NCBI GenBank assembly: GCA_963738025.1
Contig: CAVTWA010000024.1
Location: 1 to 64,000 of the forward strand
DNA: 64,000 nt
Direction: 5' to 3'
Source of the DNA: 20CM-2-55-15 sp963738025
GTDB lineage: Bacteria; Acidobacteriota; Terriglobia; 20CM-2-55-15
Part shown: piece by piece, positions 7,653 to 15,929 of the stretch
Numbering within the stretch: position 1 is the first letter of the stretch
Layout of the letters: each line of letters opens with the position of its first letter
Translations under genes and position numbers: made by a program
The notes under the pieces: generated by a model
Told to the model about the DNA's origin: nothing
The model's database searches: none
Seen by the model: the letters and a program-made list of their open reading frames with translations, nothing else

Positions 7653-9048
7653 CCGGAGCCCCTTTCGATTCGAGCAGGAAGTAGTCGCGAGCGATGCGGC
7701 GCAGGACCATGCGTTCGAGCCGGTCCAGATCGTAGAGGCCATAACGTGCCGCTTCCGACACAGCGGAGAGCACGGGCTGACGGGGATATTCGCGGACGAT
7801 CCGCAGCAACTGGCGCAGAGCAATGGTGAGATAACGGTGTCCGCGTTTTTTGAGCGCGGCCAGATAATCGGCCAGTTCCGGAGCCGTCTGGAGGATTGCC
7901 TGTTCTTCCGGATGCGGATCGCTGCGTTTGATACCCTGGCCGCGGGGCGGCCGGTGTTCAGCTAAAGTGATGCGTTGGTAGTCGCCTTCGGGCACACGCT
8001 GGTGCGTGACAATGTGCCGCGAATCGAGTTGGATTTCGAGTTTGTCCTTGGTTTCGCGGACTTCGACGCGCCGGCCAATCCAGGCCACGGGAACCGAGTA
8101 TCGGCTGGAGTGTAGAGCGACGTAGCCTTCGACATCGACGATGCGTTCATGAAGCCGATAGACCTCTGGAATCCAGACCGGGAGCGGTTTCAGATGCAAT
8201 CGTTCGACGGCGAACAACTCGCGGGGAATGGCACGGATATGTTTCTTGTAGGTGCCGTTGACACGATCGCACCATTGGCGCGCCTGCTGATTCAAGTCCT
8301 CCCAACTGGAGAATATCCGGCCTGCAAGGAAGTTGTTGTCGATAAAATCGAATGGCCTCTCGACGCGTGCCGAGCGATTGGCATCGCCACGCTCGTGAGC
8401 CGCGAAGCAAAAGCCGAAGCGTCCACCAAACGCCTCCATCTCGGGAACCGGAACCATCGCCGCTCCGGTTCCGCGCAACACCACGACATGAGTGTTGTCG
8501 ATCATCACGCGCCGGGTCGCGCCGCCGAAGTAGCGCAGGGCATCGGTCAGAAAGACTTTGCAGTCGAAACGTTGAAACGTCGGATAACACTGAAAGAACA
8601 CCATGCGCGAGTAGCACAGCACGGCCGAGGCGGTCTGGATGCTGCGCTTTTTGCCAGCGATTTCCGTCTCATGCGGTGACGTGTCGTGTTGCAGTTCTTC
8701 ACCAGGCTCGAAGTGATATTGGCCGGCGGCAACCTTCGGTTCCTGACCGATGCCGTTACGGCGGCAGAAGGCCGTCAATGCCGGATAGGACACCTTGGCT
8801 CCACGGCTCACCAGTTCCTCATGGACCCGGACCAGATTCCCTTTGTGGCTGGCCAACAGTTCCAGGATCTGGATTCGGTAAGCTTCGGCTTTCTCGGGAC
8901 GGATCAGCACTGGTAACGCCGATGAGTTCGACCGCAGGACTTTGCGCACGCTCAGACGAGATACGTTCAACACCCGGGCGATCTCGCGTTTGGAGACTCC
9001 CTGCGAATAGAGCTCCAGAATCGCGGTCCGTTGACGTTGGCTCAACAT
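7642..9048 (-). CDS. istA: IS21-family transposase IstA
   Basis: A 468-residue transposase with an N-terminal helix-turn-helix (SQGVSKREIARVLNVSR, residues about 14-30), an integrase core with Asp in QHDTSPHE, Asp in MIDNTHV and Glu in ARVERPFDF, and a C-terminal beta domain typical of IstA. The ATG at 9048 is chosen over 9054 because the AAGGAG ribosome binding site is 7 bases away. It overlaps the ParB-like gene by 230 bases upstream and istB by 11 bases downstream, which points to translational coupling. Confidence 0.9.
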   Translation of the reverse strand: MLSQRQRTAILELYSQGVSKREIARVLNVSRLSVRKVLRSNSSALPVLIRPEKAEAYRIQILELLASHKGNLVRVHEELVSRGAKVSYPALTAFCRRNGIGQEPKVAAGQYHFEPGEELQHDTSPHETEIAGKKRSIQTASAVLCYSRMVFFQCYPTFQRFDCKVFLTDALRYFGGATRRVMIDNTHVVVLRGTGAAMVPVPEMEAFGGRFGFCFAAHERGDANRSARVERPFDFIDNNFLAGRIFSSWEDLNQQARQWCDRVNGTYKKHIRAIPRELFAVERLHLKPLPVWIPEVYRLHERIVDVEGYVALHSSRYSVPVAWIGRRVEVRETKDKLEIQLDSRHIVTHQRVPEGDYQRITLAEHRPPRGQGIKRSDPHPEEQAILQTAPELADYLAALKKRGHRYLTIALRQLLRIVREYPRQPVLSAVSEAARYGLYDLDRLERMVLRRIARDYFLLESKGAPDED

Positions 9049-9916
9049 GGTCATGCTCCTTTTCAATACGTTCGGCCAGATGCGTGAGATCCCGCACGGC
9101 GCACTCGATCTTGCGCTGTGCATTCTCAAACTCGATGTTGCCCATCAGCGGCGCGGCGCGCGCCAGACGCCGGCTGGCACGGTTGGTGATCGCGAGCACC
9201 ATGGTCAGATCCCGCAACAGTTCATCGGCTGGAGACTCGGGCTGCGGCGAGACCTGTTGGTGCGCTTTTAAAAACAGTTCGGGAGAATCCAGAATCCGTT
9301 CGCGTATGGATGCCGATGCGTCACGCCAGGCCGCATACAGTTCACCGGCTTGGCGGCTGCTGAAGCGGTACTTCGAAAACGCAGCGGCCATGCGTTGGCA
9401 ATCCTGGGGATTGGCGCGAGCCACCGGCGCCAGATACTTCATCGCGACATGGGCCGAGATCTCGCCGGCGCGGACGCGCTCTTGCACGGTTTCGGGCAGC
9501 TGTTCCACCAGAGCCAACCGGCGCGAGACCCAGCTCGCGCTGCGATCGAAGCGTCGCGCCAGATCTTCCAGGCCGTAGCCGAAACGTTGCTCCAGCTCCT
9601 GCAGCAGCCAGCCCTGCTCCAGTGCCGTCTCCTGTTCGGAAAAACGCATGGACCGATCCAGGACCAATGCGTCGGCTTCGCTCATGTCCCAGATCACCGC
9701 TCCGACCGTGTCGTGACCGAGTTTCTGCAAAGCCGCCACGCGTTTGTAGCCGTCGATCACCAGATATCGATCCGGACCTTTCGATACGGCGATGACCACG
9801 ATTGGCGTCTGTTGTCCCGATGTGGCCAACGAGGTCATTAATCGCCGTTGCCGTTCCGGATTCCGAACACGCAGATGCTCAAACCGGCGGTCCAGTTGGT
9901 GAAACTCCAGTTTCAT
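8819..9916 (-). CDS. ParB/Spo0J-like protein carried by the IS21-like element
   Basis: A 365-residue protein with a ParB N-terminal nuclease-like fold (TPIVVIAVSKGPDRYLVIDGYKR, then LVLDRSMRFSEQE) and a helix-turn-helix (LARRFDRSASWVSRRLAL). The family binds specific DNA sites and often CTP. The set of residues conserved in chromosomal ParB is only partly present, and the neighbours are transposition genes, so a role in target or end recognition is more likely than chromosome segregation. The last 77 residues are low-complexity and overlap istA in another frame; the functional protein may end near the istA start. Confidence 0.8.
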   Translation of the reverse strand: MKLEFHQLDRRFEHLRVRNPERQRRLMTSLATSGQQTPIVVIAVSKGPDRYLVIDGYKRVAALQKLGHDTVGAVIWDMSEADALVLDRSMRFSEQETALEQGWLLQELEQRFGYGLEDLARRFDRSASWVSRRLALVEQLPETVQERVRAGEISAHVAMKYLAPVARANPQDCQRMAAAFSKYRFSSRQAGELYAAWRDASASIRERILDSPELFLKAHQQVSPQPESPADELLRDLTMVLAITNRASRRLARAAPLMGNIEFENAQRKIECAVRDLTHLAERIEKEHDHVEPTSTDRDSGALFAGSLQTRDRPGVERISSERAQSPAVELIGVTSADPSRESRSLPNPDPGTVGQPQRESGPGP

Positions 9917-10361
9917 TCTCCGTCCCTACACGCACCGACTCTCGTACAAGACGGATCTGGTCTTGCGCCGGATTGGGGCGAAGTGTGTCCGCAAGCCCCG
10001 TGGAATCAATTGGATAAGCCCTGAACTGGTCTTGCGCCGCCCGAAGTAGGATTGCGCCGAAAATCCCAATGAAATCAGCGCCTTTGACCCCGAACTCGTC
10101 TTGCGCGATATCCCACGGAAGTCGGTTCAGTGGCGAAGGCAGTCGTAGTGGCTCGGGTGGTTGATCTGGCTTGCCACGCTCTTGGATTCGGCGGGCGATG
10201 AAATAGTCGGCGTTCCGATCCCGCCACGACTTCTGCGTCTGGACTCGCCGGGCCGATTGGCACCCTGGCTGACCACACGCTCGTTGACGCAATCCCACTC
10301 GTGGATCCGGTCGAAACCATCGGCGGCAAATACAACAAGGTCGCTTTGGAGCATCAGGCAT
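9879..10361 (-). CDS. small Cys-rich (zinc-ribbon-like) protein of the IS21-like element
   Basis: About 160 residues with an N-terminal putative zinc site: CCICRRWF, then CGQPGC about 20 residues later, followed by a basic helix (RVQTQKSWRDRNADYF). The rest is Pro/Gln-rich and ends overlapping the ParB-like gene by 38 bases. It probably binds DNA for the element. The start is uncertain: MPDAP at 10361 is used here; an ATG at 10388 is in frame. Confidence 0.65.
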   Translation of the reverse strand: MPDAPKRPCCICRRWFRPDPRVGLRQRACGQPGCQSARRVQTQKSWRDRNADYFIARRIQERGKPDQPPEPLRLPSPLNRLPWDIAQDEFGVKGADFIGIFGAILLRAAQDQFRAYPIDSTGLADTLRPNPAQDQIRLVRESVRVGTENETGVSPTGPPV

Positions 10362-10473
10362 GGCGACCCATGATCGCCACACCATCAATAGAAGGAGAGA
10401 TTCAGTTCAGTTTTCTCGCAGCTGGCTCAGTCTTGGCGAGCATAGGTGGGTCACTTCTCGCGAGTGCCGAAGG

Positions 10474-11775
10474 TCAACCCCTCGATTCACAAACCGTGCT
10501 CAACATTTCCACAACGGAGTCCGGATGATTCAAGCCTCTCGCCAGATGCGACCCGCGCTTGGTTAGGGATTTCACGTACACGCTGTCAACGTAAGGGGTG
10601 CGATCCTTCCAGCACCGGAACATAATGCGAATCCATTTGTAGGCAAGAGCACGCACCGCGGCGTGATGATCCTTGCCTCGCCCACGCTGCTGCTGATAGT
10701 AGAGTTTGGACCAGGCGCAGAATCTCCATGCGCAGTTGGCAAACTCGTGGAACGTTTGCAGCAGGAACTTCGGACAGGCCAATCGCCGATGAACCCATAT
10801 GGCTTTCCCGCTGCGTTCCGTTACCGGCGCTATACCCGAGAACTCTTGGAGCTCGAGAGCGGTTTGAAAACGATCCCGATCTGCGCCGAAGGCCGCCAAC
10901 AATCGCGGGGCTAAAACTTTCCCCGCTCCCGGGAAACTTTCAAAGACGACCCGATCGGGATGCTGCTGAAAAAGCCGCTCGATCTCCTGATCATAATTTT
11001 CAATGGCCAGCCGTAATGGTCGGATTTGAGCGACCAATGCCTGCACCATCATCACGCTGGCCATCACCACAGCTGCGTCCAATGTCAGCGGTTGCGCCTT
11101 TTGAATTTGCTCCACTCGTTCATCGAGCGTTTCACGGTTGGGCCGTCCATGCTTTTGATAAAATTCTCGAATCCGAAACGGCCGGCTCTTCTGCAGCTCC
11201 ACCAACGTCGGCCACTTCTCCAAGAATGCACAAGCCTGCTCACTGCCGAGGTTTCCTGCCCATTCCAATGCCTGCGGAAAGTAGCTCTTCAACACACTTG
11301 TGAGTTGATTAGTCCGCGCGGTCGTATCCTCGACCAGCTTTCGCCGACCCTCCGTCAGTAACTGCAGAGTGCGCGTTTGCGCGTCACCCGGCACCCACGC
11401 TCGAAAGCGGTCCGGATTTTGTCGGACCATTTCGCCCAGCAGCTCCGCATCCGCGGGATCGCTTTTCGCTCCACTGGGATAGAGCGCCTTCCGGTACTTC
11501 GCCAAGGACTGTGGATTGACCGGATAGATCGCCAGAAAGTCTGTGCTCATCAATGCATAGATCAACCCTCCACGCGCCTGTTCCAACACAACCGCGACTC
11601 GTTTTCCCCCGTATCGGCTTCGCAGTTCGATCAACCATTCCTGCAATGATTCTCCACTGTGCTTGACCGCGTACTTTTGTTTGCCTCCCGTTCCGACGTT
11701 GTACTCCCAAACCTGGTGGGCTTCATCTGCCCAATCGATGCCAACCCACGCCACGATCTGTTCTTGGCCATTCAT
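10474..11775 (-). CDS. IS110-family transposase (DEDD recombinase)
   Basis: A 433-residue IS110-type recombinase. The N-terminal DEDD/RuvC-like domain has the GIDWAD motif near residue 13, the VLEQARGGL strand and KSDPADAELL. The C-terminal Transposase_20 domain has FESFPGAGKVLAPRLLAAFG with the family Ser nearby. The start MNGQEQ at 11775 is chosen because the conserved domain begins just after it and an AGAGGC ribosome binding site precedes it. IS110 enzymes act with a structured RNA from the element's non-coding end; the 515 bases upstream are the place to look. Confidence 0.9.
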   Translation of the reverse strand: MNGQEQIVAWVGIDWADEAHQVWEYNVGTGGKQKYAVKHSGESLQEWLIELRSRYGGKRVAVVLEQARGGLIYALMSTDFLAIYPVNPQSLAKYRKALYPSGAKSDPADAELLGEMVRQNPDRFRAWVPGDAQTRTLQLLTEGRRKLVEDTTARTNQLTSVLKSYFPQALEWAGNLGSEQACAFLEKWPTLVELQKSRPFRIREFYQKHGRPNRETLDERVEQIQKAQPLTLDAAVVMASVMMVQALVAQIRPLRLAIENYDQEIERLFQQHPDRVVFESFPGAGKVLAPRLLAAFGADRDRFQTALELQEFSGIAPVTERSGKAIWVHRRLACPKFLLQTFHEFANCAWRFCAWSKLYYQQQRGRGKDHHAAVRALAYKWIRIMFRCWKDRTPYVDSVYVKSLTKRGSHLARGLNHPDSVVEMLSTVCESRG

Positions 11776-12290
11776 TTCGTCTGCCTCTTTTTCTCCGACA
11801 TCACCGGAAAAACCTGCATTCCTTATAGCCGAGTCCTCGAAGGACACCATCTGAGTGTGCATCTGTTCTCCGGACTTGGCTCTGGCTCGAACGTCTACGA
11901 TTAACCATCATGTGATCGAAGTGCCTATTCGTAACCAGAGCCATGTCGGCCCGTGGAGTTTTCCACATTCCCACAGCCCCGCTTAAAGAAAGAAAAAGAA
12001 GCAAAAAGAAAGAAACCGCTGCGACGAACACCACCTCTTCTTTTGCCGCTCAATCCGCTCCCTAATACCTATAAGAAGTGCTTTTCGACGGCCAAACCAT
12101 GCCTGAACAGAATAGATCCCCGCAAACGCCGTAGCGTTTACGCATCGCAGCCACTTGGATGAGTTATCAGTTAACCAACCAACTGCAAATCCGCAGTTTT
12201 ACGTCCCAAGCGACGTTCACACTCCACGAATGAGACTCAGAAGTTCATCGTCGACGGGATACAATGACGTAAACACAGGGGAGGCTCCTT
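11776..12290 (-). other. gene-free stretch upstream of the IS110 transposase
   Basis: No gene is visible on either strand. On the minus strand, just before the transposase, small hairpins can be drawn (GTCC/GGAC around a TTCG loop near 11835-11850; a TTTTTCCG/CGG-AAAAA pair near 11787-11815). In IS110 elements the leader before the recombinase gene usually encodes the bridge RNA, so the proximal 150-220 bases are a candidate. The distal part (about 11985-12025) is a purine-rich, low-complexity stretch on the plus strand. Element ends are not resolved. Confidence 0.4.
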
Positions 12291-12548
12291 ATGTTTTGGT
12301 CACGAATTAAAGATCAACTTAAGCTCCATTCTGCACTCACCGACGCTGGCTATGCGGTTCCTCACCCCGAAGAGGAAAGGGATCAGTTCAATTCAGCGGT
12401 CAACACACTTATGACTGATACGCTCATCTATTCCTCGTTCGAGACTCACTTTGACGCTACCGGGGCTTCGCCTTCTATTGACACAGGTTCTACCTTCGAT
12501 GCTGGCGGCGGCATGTCCGGCGGCGGCGGAGCAGACGGAACATTCTGA
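12291..12548 (+). CDS. small hypothetical protein with Gly-rich tail
   Basis: An 85-residue protein preceded by a strong AGGGGAGG ribosome binding site. The first half is acidic and helical; the tail is a Gly/Ser/Asp-rich low-complexity segment (GGGMSGGGGADGTF). No domain recognised. It lies between the IS110-type element and the STN-domain gene and has its own leader, so it may be a genuine resident gene of the accessory block. Confidence 0.6.
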   Translation: MFWSRIKDQLKLHSALTDAGYAVPHPEEERDQFNSAVNTLMTDTLIYSSFETHFDATGASPSIDTGSTFDAGGGMSGGGGADGTF

Positions 12549-12831
12549 CTTGTACTTTTCTTAAGACGGAGCATCCATTGCTTCCGCGGCAGAGACGCAG
12601 CAGAAGGATGATTGAGAAATCTCCAGAAACGTCCCCATCCCGTTTTCACTGGACGTGTATCAGGTATCTCGGACAACCCATAAAGTTCCAGAAGTCGCAT
12701 TCTGTAACATTGCGACATTACTTCCGTCAAGGCGACCTATGAGACTCGACGCAAGTGCATCGGATGAGCAGTGGGAGCGGCGCATTAAGAGCACGGCGAT
12801 TTCCTTTTGCGGTTCTATTTCCGGAGGTGTA

Positions 12832-13539
12832 ATGTCCGGCAACATGCAAAAAAGATATTTCTTCAATCACCGCAATCGGCGGCTCGTCACTGGCGTACTC
12901 ACCTTTGTAATGATCAGCACTATATGGGGCTTCACGCAGGGACCAAACCGATTCTCGGGGAAAACCGTGTCCATGGATCTTGCGGGTGACGTTCGCGATT
13001 TCTTCCAGGTGATTGCGCCGGCCAGCGGCCTTCAAATCAACCTAGATCCGTCAATTAAGCGTAGTATCACGATCCACGTCAAGGATATCCCATGGGATCT
13101 GGCTCTCGACACTGTCTTGAAGACCTCCGGTCTAAACGCGGATTTCGATGGAACGCGCCTAAGCATCGCCGCTGCGAATCCCGTCCTCGGTCAGGATCAC
13201 GCCCTAATGGGAACGGTAACCATTGAAGGTAAAGTTATGGAATTCAATCTTCAGAACCCACGGACAATCATACGAGTGAGCGCTCCAGGCCTTGATGGAA
13301 CCACACAGCCTTGGCGGATCGAATGGGAAAGCGCCGCAGATCTCCTGGAAACAGGCATAAAGCCCAACACGTTAAAAGTCGGTGATCAGGTCATCGTTAA
13401 CGGAAACCTCACCCGGGCGAATACGTTGCGGCTAATCATTGTAAGGCGGCCGTCCGATGGCTTCAGCTGGGGAGACACGAATTTGTTCTCGTCTGCGCCT
13501 TCTGACGGCGTGATGTTTGTGACCGGCTCCGCCAGATAA
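12832..13539 (+). CDS. STN-domain protein fused to a DUF6152-like domain
   Basis: 235 residues. A signal anchor (about residues 15-35) is followed by a secretin/TonB short N-terminal domain (FFQVIAPASGLQINLDPSIK, then IHVKDIPWDLALDTVLKTSGL, residues about 50-105). Then comes a DUF6152-like beta domain (GTVTIEGKVMEFNLQNPRTIIRV, WRIEWESAADLLETGI, KVGDQVIVNGN). STN domains normally lie at the N-terminus of secretins or TonB receptors, so a fusion without a pore domain is unusual. The start at 12832 is set by a GGAGG ribosome binding site. Periplasmic location is inferred; function unknown. Confidence 0.75.
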   Translation: MSGNMQKRYFFNHRNRRLVTGVLTFVMISTIWGFTQGPNRFSGKTVSMDLAGDVRDFFQVIAPASGLQINLDPSIKRSITIHVKDIPWDLALDTVLKTSGLNADFDGTRLSIAAANPVLGQDHALMGTVTIEGKVMEFNLQNPRTIIRVSAPGLDGTTQPWRIEWESAADLLETGIKPNTLKVGDQVIVNGNLTRANTLRLIIVRRPSDGFSWGDTNLFSSAPSDGVMFVTGSAR

Positions 13540-13675
13540 ACAGGATGAAGAGAACCTGGTAAGCATTCCGACGAAGCGATCACGTTGGCTCACCCCGGCG
13601 GCGCCGGTGAACATCCTCGTCATCGACGCGCATCGAACGTCAGTCCCAGAATTGAGTAGCCGAAACGAACGCAGA

Positions 13676-15014
13676 CCCCGTACTGTGCAAAAACTCAAAT
13701 CAATCGAAATCATTGAAAAAGTCGGGCTATGGGATGTGCATGATAACCTGCGGTCATGCGCACGTTACTGGACCCGTTTTCCTTCCTCGTCGTTTCCTTG
13801 TCCGGCTGGATGAACCAACGTCAACAGAACGTCATCCATTATTTAATCGAGGAAAATCGGGTCCTGCGAGAGCAAATAGGCAACCGCCGTATGCGTTTCA
13901 GCGATGACCAACGTCGCCGATTGGCAGCCAGAGCGAAGACAATCGGCCGGAAGCTCCTCCACGAGGTGGCCACCATCGTCACTCCCGAGACGTTGTTGGC
14001 CTGGCATCGAAAGCTGATCGCCAAGAAGTATGATGGGAGCGCCAACCAGGGTCCCGGACGCCCACGCACCGCCGCCGAGATCGCTGCGCTGGTGACGCGT
14101 ATGGCCAAGGAGAATCGAAGCTGGGGTTATCGGCGGATTCAAGGCGCACTTTCCAATCTCGGTCACCTGCTAGCGTTTAAAACTATTGCCAACATCCTGA
14201 AGGAGCACGGCATCGAACCGGCGCCCGAGCGCAGCCGAAAGACGACGTGGAAAGAATTTCTCAACCGACATTGGGAACAGATTGTGGCATCGGACTTCTT
14301 TACCATTGAAGTCTGGATGCCGACAGGTCTGCAGCGGTTTATTGTTCTCTTCTTTATGGAACTTTCCACACGGAGAGTCGAGATCGGAGGAGTGGCAAGC
14401 AAGGCGAATGGATTATGGATGGCGCAAATTGCCCGGAACATCACCGACGAGGTGGATGGCTTCTTCAAGGGAAAGCGATATCTGATTCACGATCGCGATC
14501 CTTTATATACGCGGGAGTTCCGGAACATGTTGGCAGATGTCGGCGTAGAATCGGTGAAATTACCGACCCGATCGCCGAATTTGAATGCCTACGCTGAACG
14601 TTTTGTAAGGACCATTAAGGAAAGCTGCCTGGAGCAGATGATTCTCTTCGGAGAAGATTCATTGCGGACCAGCATTCGCCATTTTGTGGACCATTATCAC
14701 CTGGAGCGCAATCATCAGGGCCTGGGGAACCGGTTCATCATTCCAATGACAGAAAAGGTCAAGACGGAAGGGCGAATCGAGCGGCGAGAGAGACTCGGCG
14801 GGCTGCTGAACTACTATTATCGGGCGGCGTAGCTCTTCTTCAGGACCTCAGCACTGCAACGCACTGCAGCGGCGTGCATCACGCCAGGGAATCTCACGTC
14901 ATAAACGGAGAGTCTGATCGTCCCGGCCGCGTTTCCTAAAGGAATTTGGAAAAGCCCTCGGCTGGCAACAGAAGGCATTTTCTCGGTTGGATCGTGTTTT
15001 TGCACGTTACGGGG
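13676..15014 (+). mobile_element. DDE insertion sequence, copy B
   Basis: The left end CCCCGTACTGTGCAAAAAC (13676 on) has an inverted partner at about 14994-15014 (GTTTTTGCACGTTACGGGG). The transposase gene ends at 14832, so the right flank is some 180 bases, far longer than in copy A. Either the element gained sequence there or the 15014 end belongs to a separate fragment. It abuts the truncated copy C directly. Confidence 0.65.
13756..14832 (+). CDS. DDE (rve integrase-core) transposase, copy B
   Basis: A 358-residue homologue of the copy A transposase with the same candidate catalytic residues (ASDFF, IHDRD, AYAERF) and conserved start and end (LDPFSFLVVS; GLLNYYYR). The frame is intact. 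Copies A and B differ at many positions, so they are separate members of one family and not a recent duplicate. Confidence 0.9.
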   Translation: MRTLLDPFSFLVVSLSGWMNQRQQNVIHYLIEENRVLREQIGNRRMRFSDDQRRRLAARAKTIGRKLLHEVATIVTPETLLAWHRKLIAKKYDGSANQGPGRPRTAAEIAALVTRMAKENRSWGYRRIQGALSNLGHLLAFKTIANILKEHGIEPAPERSRKTTWKEFLNRHWEQIVASDFFTIEVWMPTGLQRFIVLFFMELSTRRVEIGGVASKANGLWMAQIARNITDEVDGFFKGKRYLIHDRDPLYTREFRNMLADVGVESVKLPTRSPNLNAYAERFVRTIKESCLEQMILFGEDSLRTSIRHFVDHYHLERNHQGLGNRFIIPMTEKVKTEGRIERRERLGGLLNYYYRAA

Positions 15015-15600
15015 TGAGGGATTCTTTCCACGTTGTTTTTCGACTTCGCTCCGGCGCCGGCTCAATGCCGTGTTCCTTCAGAATGTTGGCAATGGTCTTA
15101 AACGCAAGGAGGTGGCCGAGATTGGACAGCGCTCCCTGAATTCGACGATAGCCCCAGCTCCGATTCTCCTCGGCCATTCGAGTAACCAAGGCAACGATCT
15201 CGGCAGCGGTTCGTGGTCGTCCGGGCGCACGGTTCGCACTCCCGTCGTATTTCTGGGCGATCAATCTTCGATGCCACGCCAACAGAGTCTCGGGAGTCAC
15301 GATAGTGGCGACCTCACCGAGAATCTTCCGGGCCACTTTCTTTGCCTTTGCTGCCAGCCGGCGACGCTGGTCATCGTTGAAACGCATTCTTCGAGTACCA
15401 ATCTGTTCTCGAAGGACTCGATTTTCCTCCATTAAATATGCGATGACATGGTGTTGATGTTGGTTGAGCCAACCGGCGAGGGACACGACGAGAAAGGAAA
15501 GTGGATCCAATCGAGTGCGCATGGCGCTGGAAATTATCGCCCAGAGTGCCGCCTCTCACTCCAATCATTTCAATCAGATTGAGTTCTTGCACAGTACGGG
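15007..15600 (-). pseudogene. truncated DDE transposase, copy C
   Basis: On the minus strand a transposase start (MRTRLDPLSFLVVSLAGWLN, at 15522) continues for 165 residues with high similarity to copy B, then breaks off after RKTTWKE, where the copy B right end begins. The integrase core with the catalytic residues is missing. Its left inverted repeat is intact at 15581-15600. This copy is a dead fragment, cut by the neighbouring element or by a deletion between two copies. Confidence 0.85.
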
Positions 15601-15714
15601 ATGAACAAGTTCATCAGGCTGCGCTGGACGTGGAAATCTGCACAAAAAGTGCACACTCACGAAAGTGACCTTTGAACCCTGCGTTTTTACCCTGCCAGGT
15701 TATTGAAGGGAAAG

Positions 15715-15787
15715 TGCCTAGGGACGGAGTTGAACCGCCGACGCCGGCCTTTTCAGGGCCGCGCTCTACCAGCTGAGCTACCTAGGC
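15715..15787 (-). tRNA. tRNA-Phe (GAA)
   Basis: Read on the minus strand the 73 bases fold into a full cloverleaf. The 7-bp acceptor is GCCTAGG/CCTAGGC with discriminator A, the D arm is GCTC-AGCTGGTA-GAGC, the 5-bp anticodon stem is CGGCC/GGCCG with loop CTGAAAA (anticodon GAA), the variable loop is 5 bases, and the T arm has TTCAACT. The 3' CCA is not encoded. It marks the right edge of the mobile-element-rich block. Confidence 0.95.
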
Positions 15788-15823
15788 TCGTCGAACCCTA
15801 TAAAGTTAACATACTTGAACCGT

Positions 15824-15841
15824 CCTCCGTAAGCACGGAGG
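15824..15841. repeat. short intergenic hairpin
   Basis: CCTCCGT and ACGGAGG form a 7-bp stem around an AAGC loop, between the tRNA-Phe gene and the fibronectin-domain gene. No T-tract follows on either side. It may be a secondary stop for transcription coming from the right. Confidence 0.4.
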
Positions 15842-15892
15842 CGTGGGCTTTCAGGCCTTATCAAATGCCAAAACAAAGCAAACGAAAGAAAG

Positions 15893-15918
15893 CCGCAGGC
15901 GTGGGGCCACGCCTGCGG
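15893..15918 (-). terminator. strong hairpin terminator after the fibronectin-domain gene
   Basis: CCGCAGGCGTGG pairs with CCACGCCTGCGG in a perfect 12-bp GC-rich stem. On the minus strand it is followed by CTTTCTTTCG, a U-rich tract. It lies 12 bases past the stop of the gene at 15930-16577, so it should terminate that transcript. Confidence 0.75.
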
Positions 15919-15929
15919 GTGTTACGTGA

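Larger units (their letters stand above)
6891..10388 (-). mobile_element. four-gene IS21-like element with ParB-like and zinc-protein genes
   Basis: Four genes on the minus strand overlap one after another: a small Cys-rich protein, a ParB-like protein, IstA and IstB. IstA/IstB define the IS21 family; the two extra genes make this an enlarged version. The left end appears to be lost, because the last codons of istB run into copy A of the DDE element. I could not define the right end, which lies somewhere between 10388 and the IS110-type element. Confidence 0.7.

Noticed and set aside
8352..9578. 408-codon plus-strand frame over istA and the ParB-like gene
   Set aside because: Arg/Ser-rich shadow text without a domain; the minus-strand genes are well supported.
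11953..12162. plus-strand 69-codon Lys-rich frame
   Set aside because: It follows from a low-complexity purine tract and has no start signal.
12446..12730. 94-codon minus-strand frame over the small Gly-rich gene
   Set aside because: No ribosome binding site, and the plus-strand gene with a strong site explains the region better.
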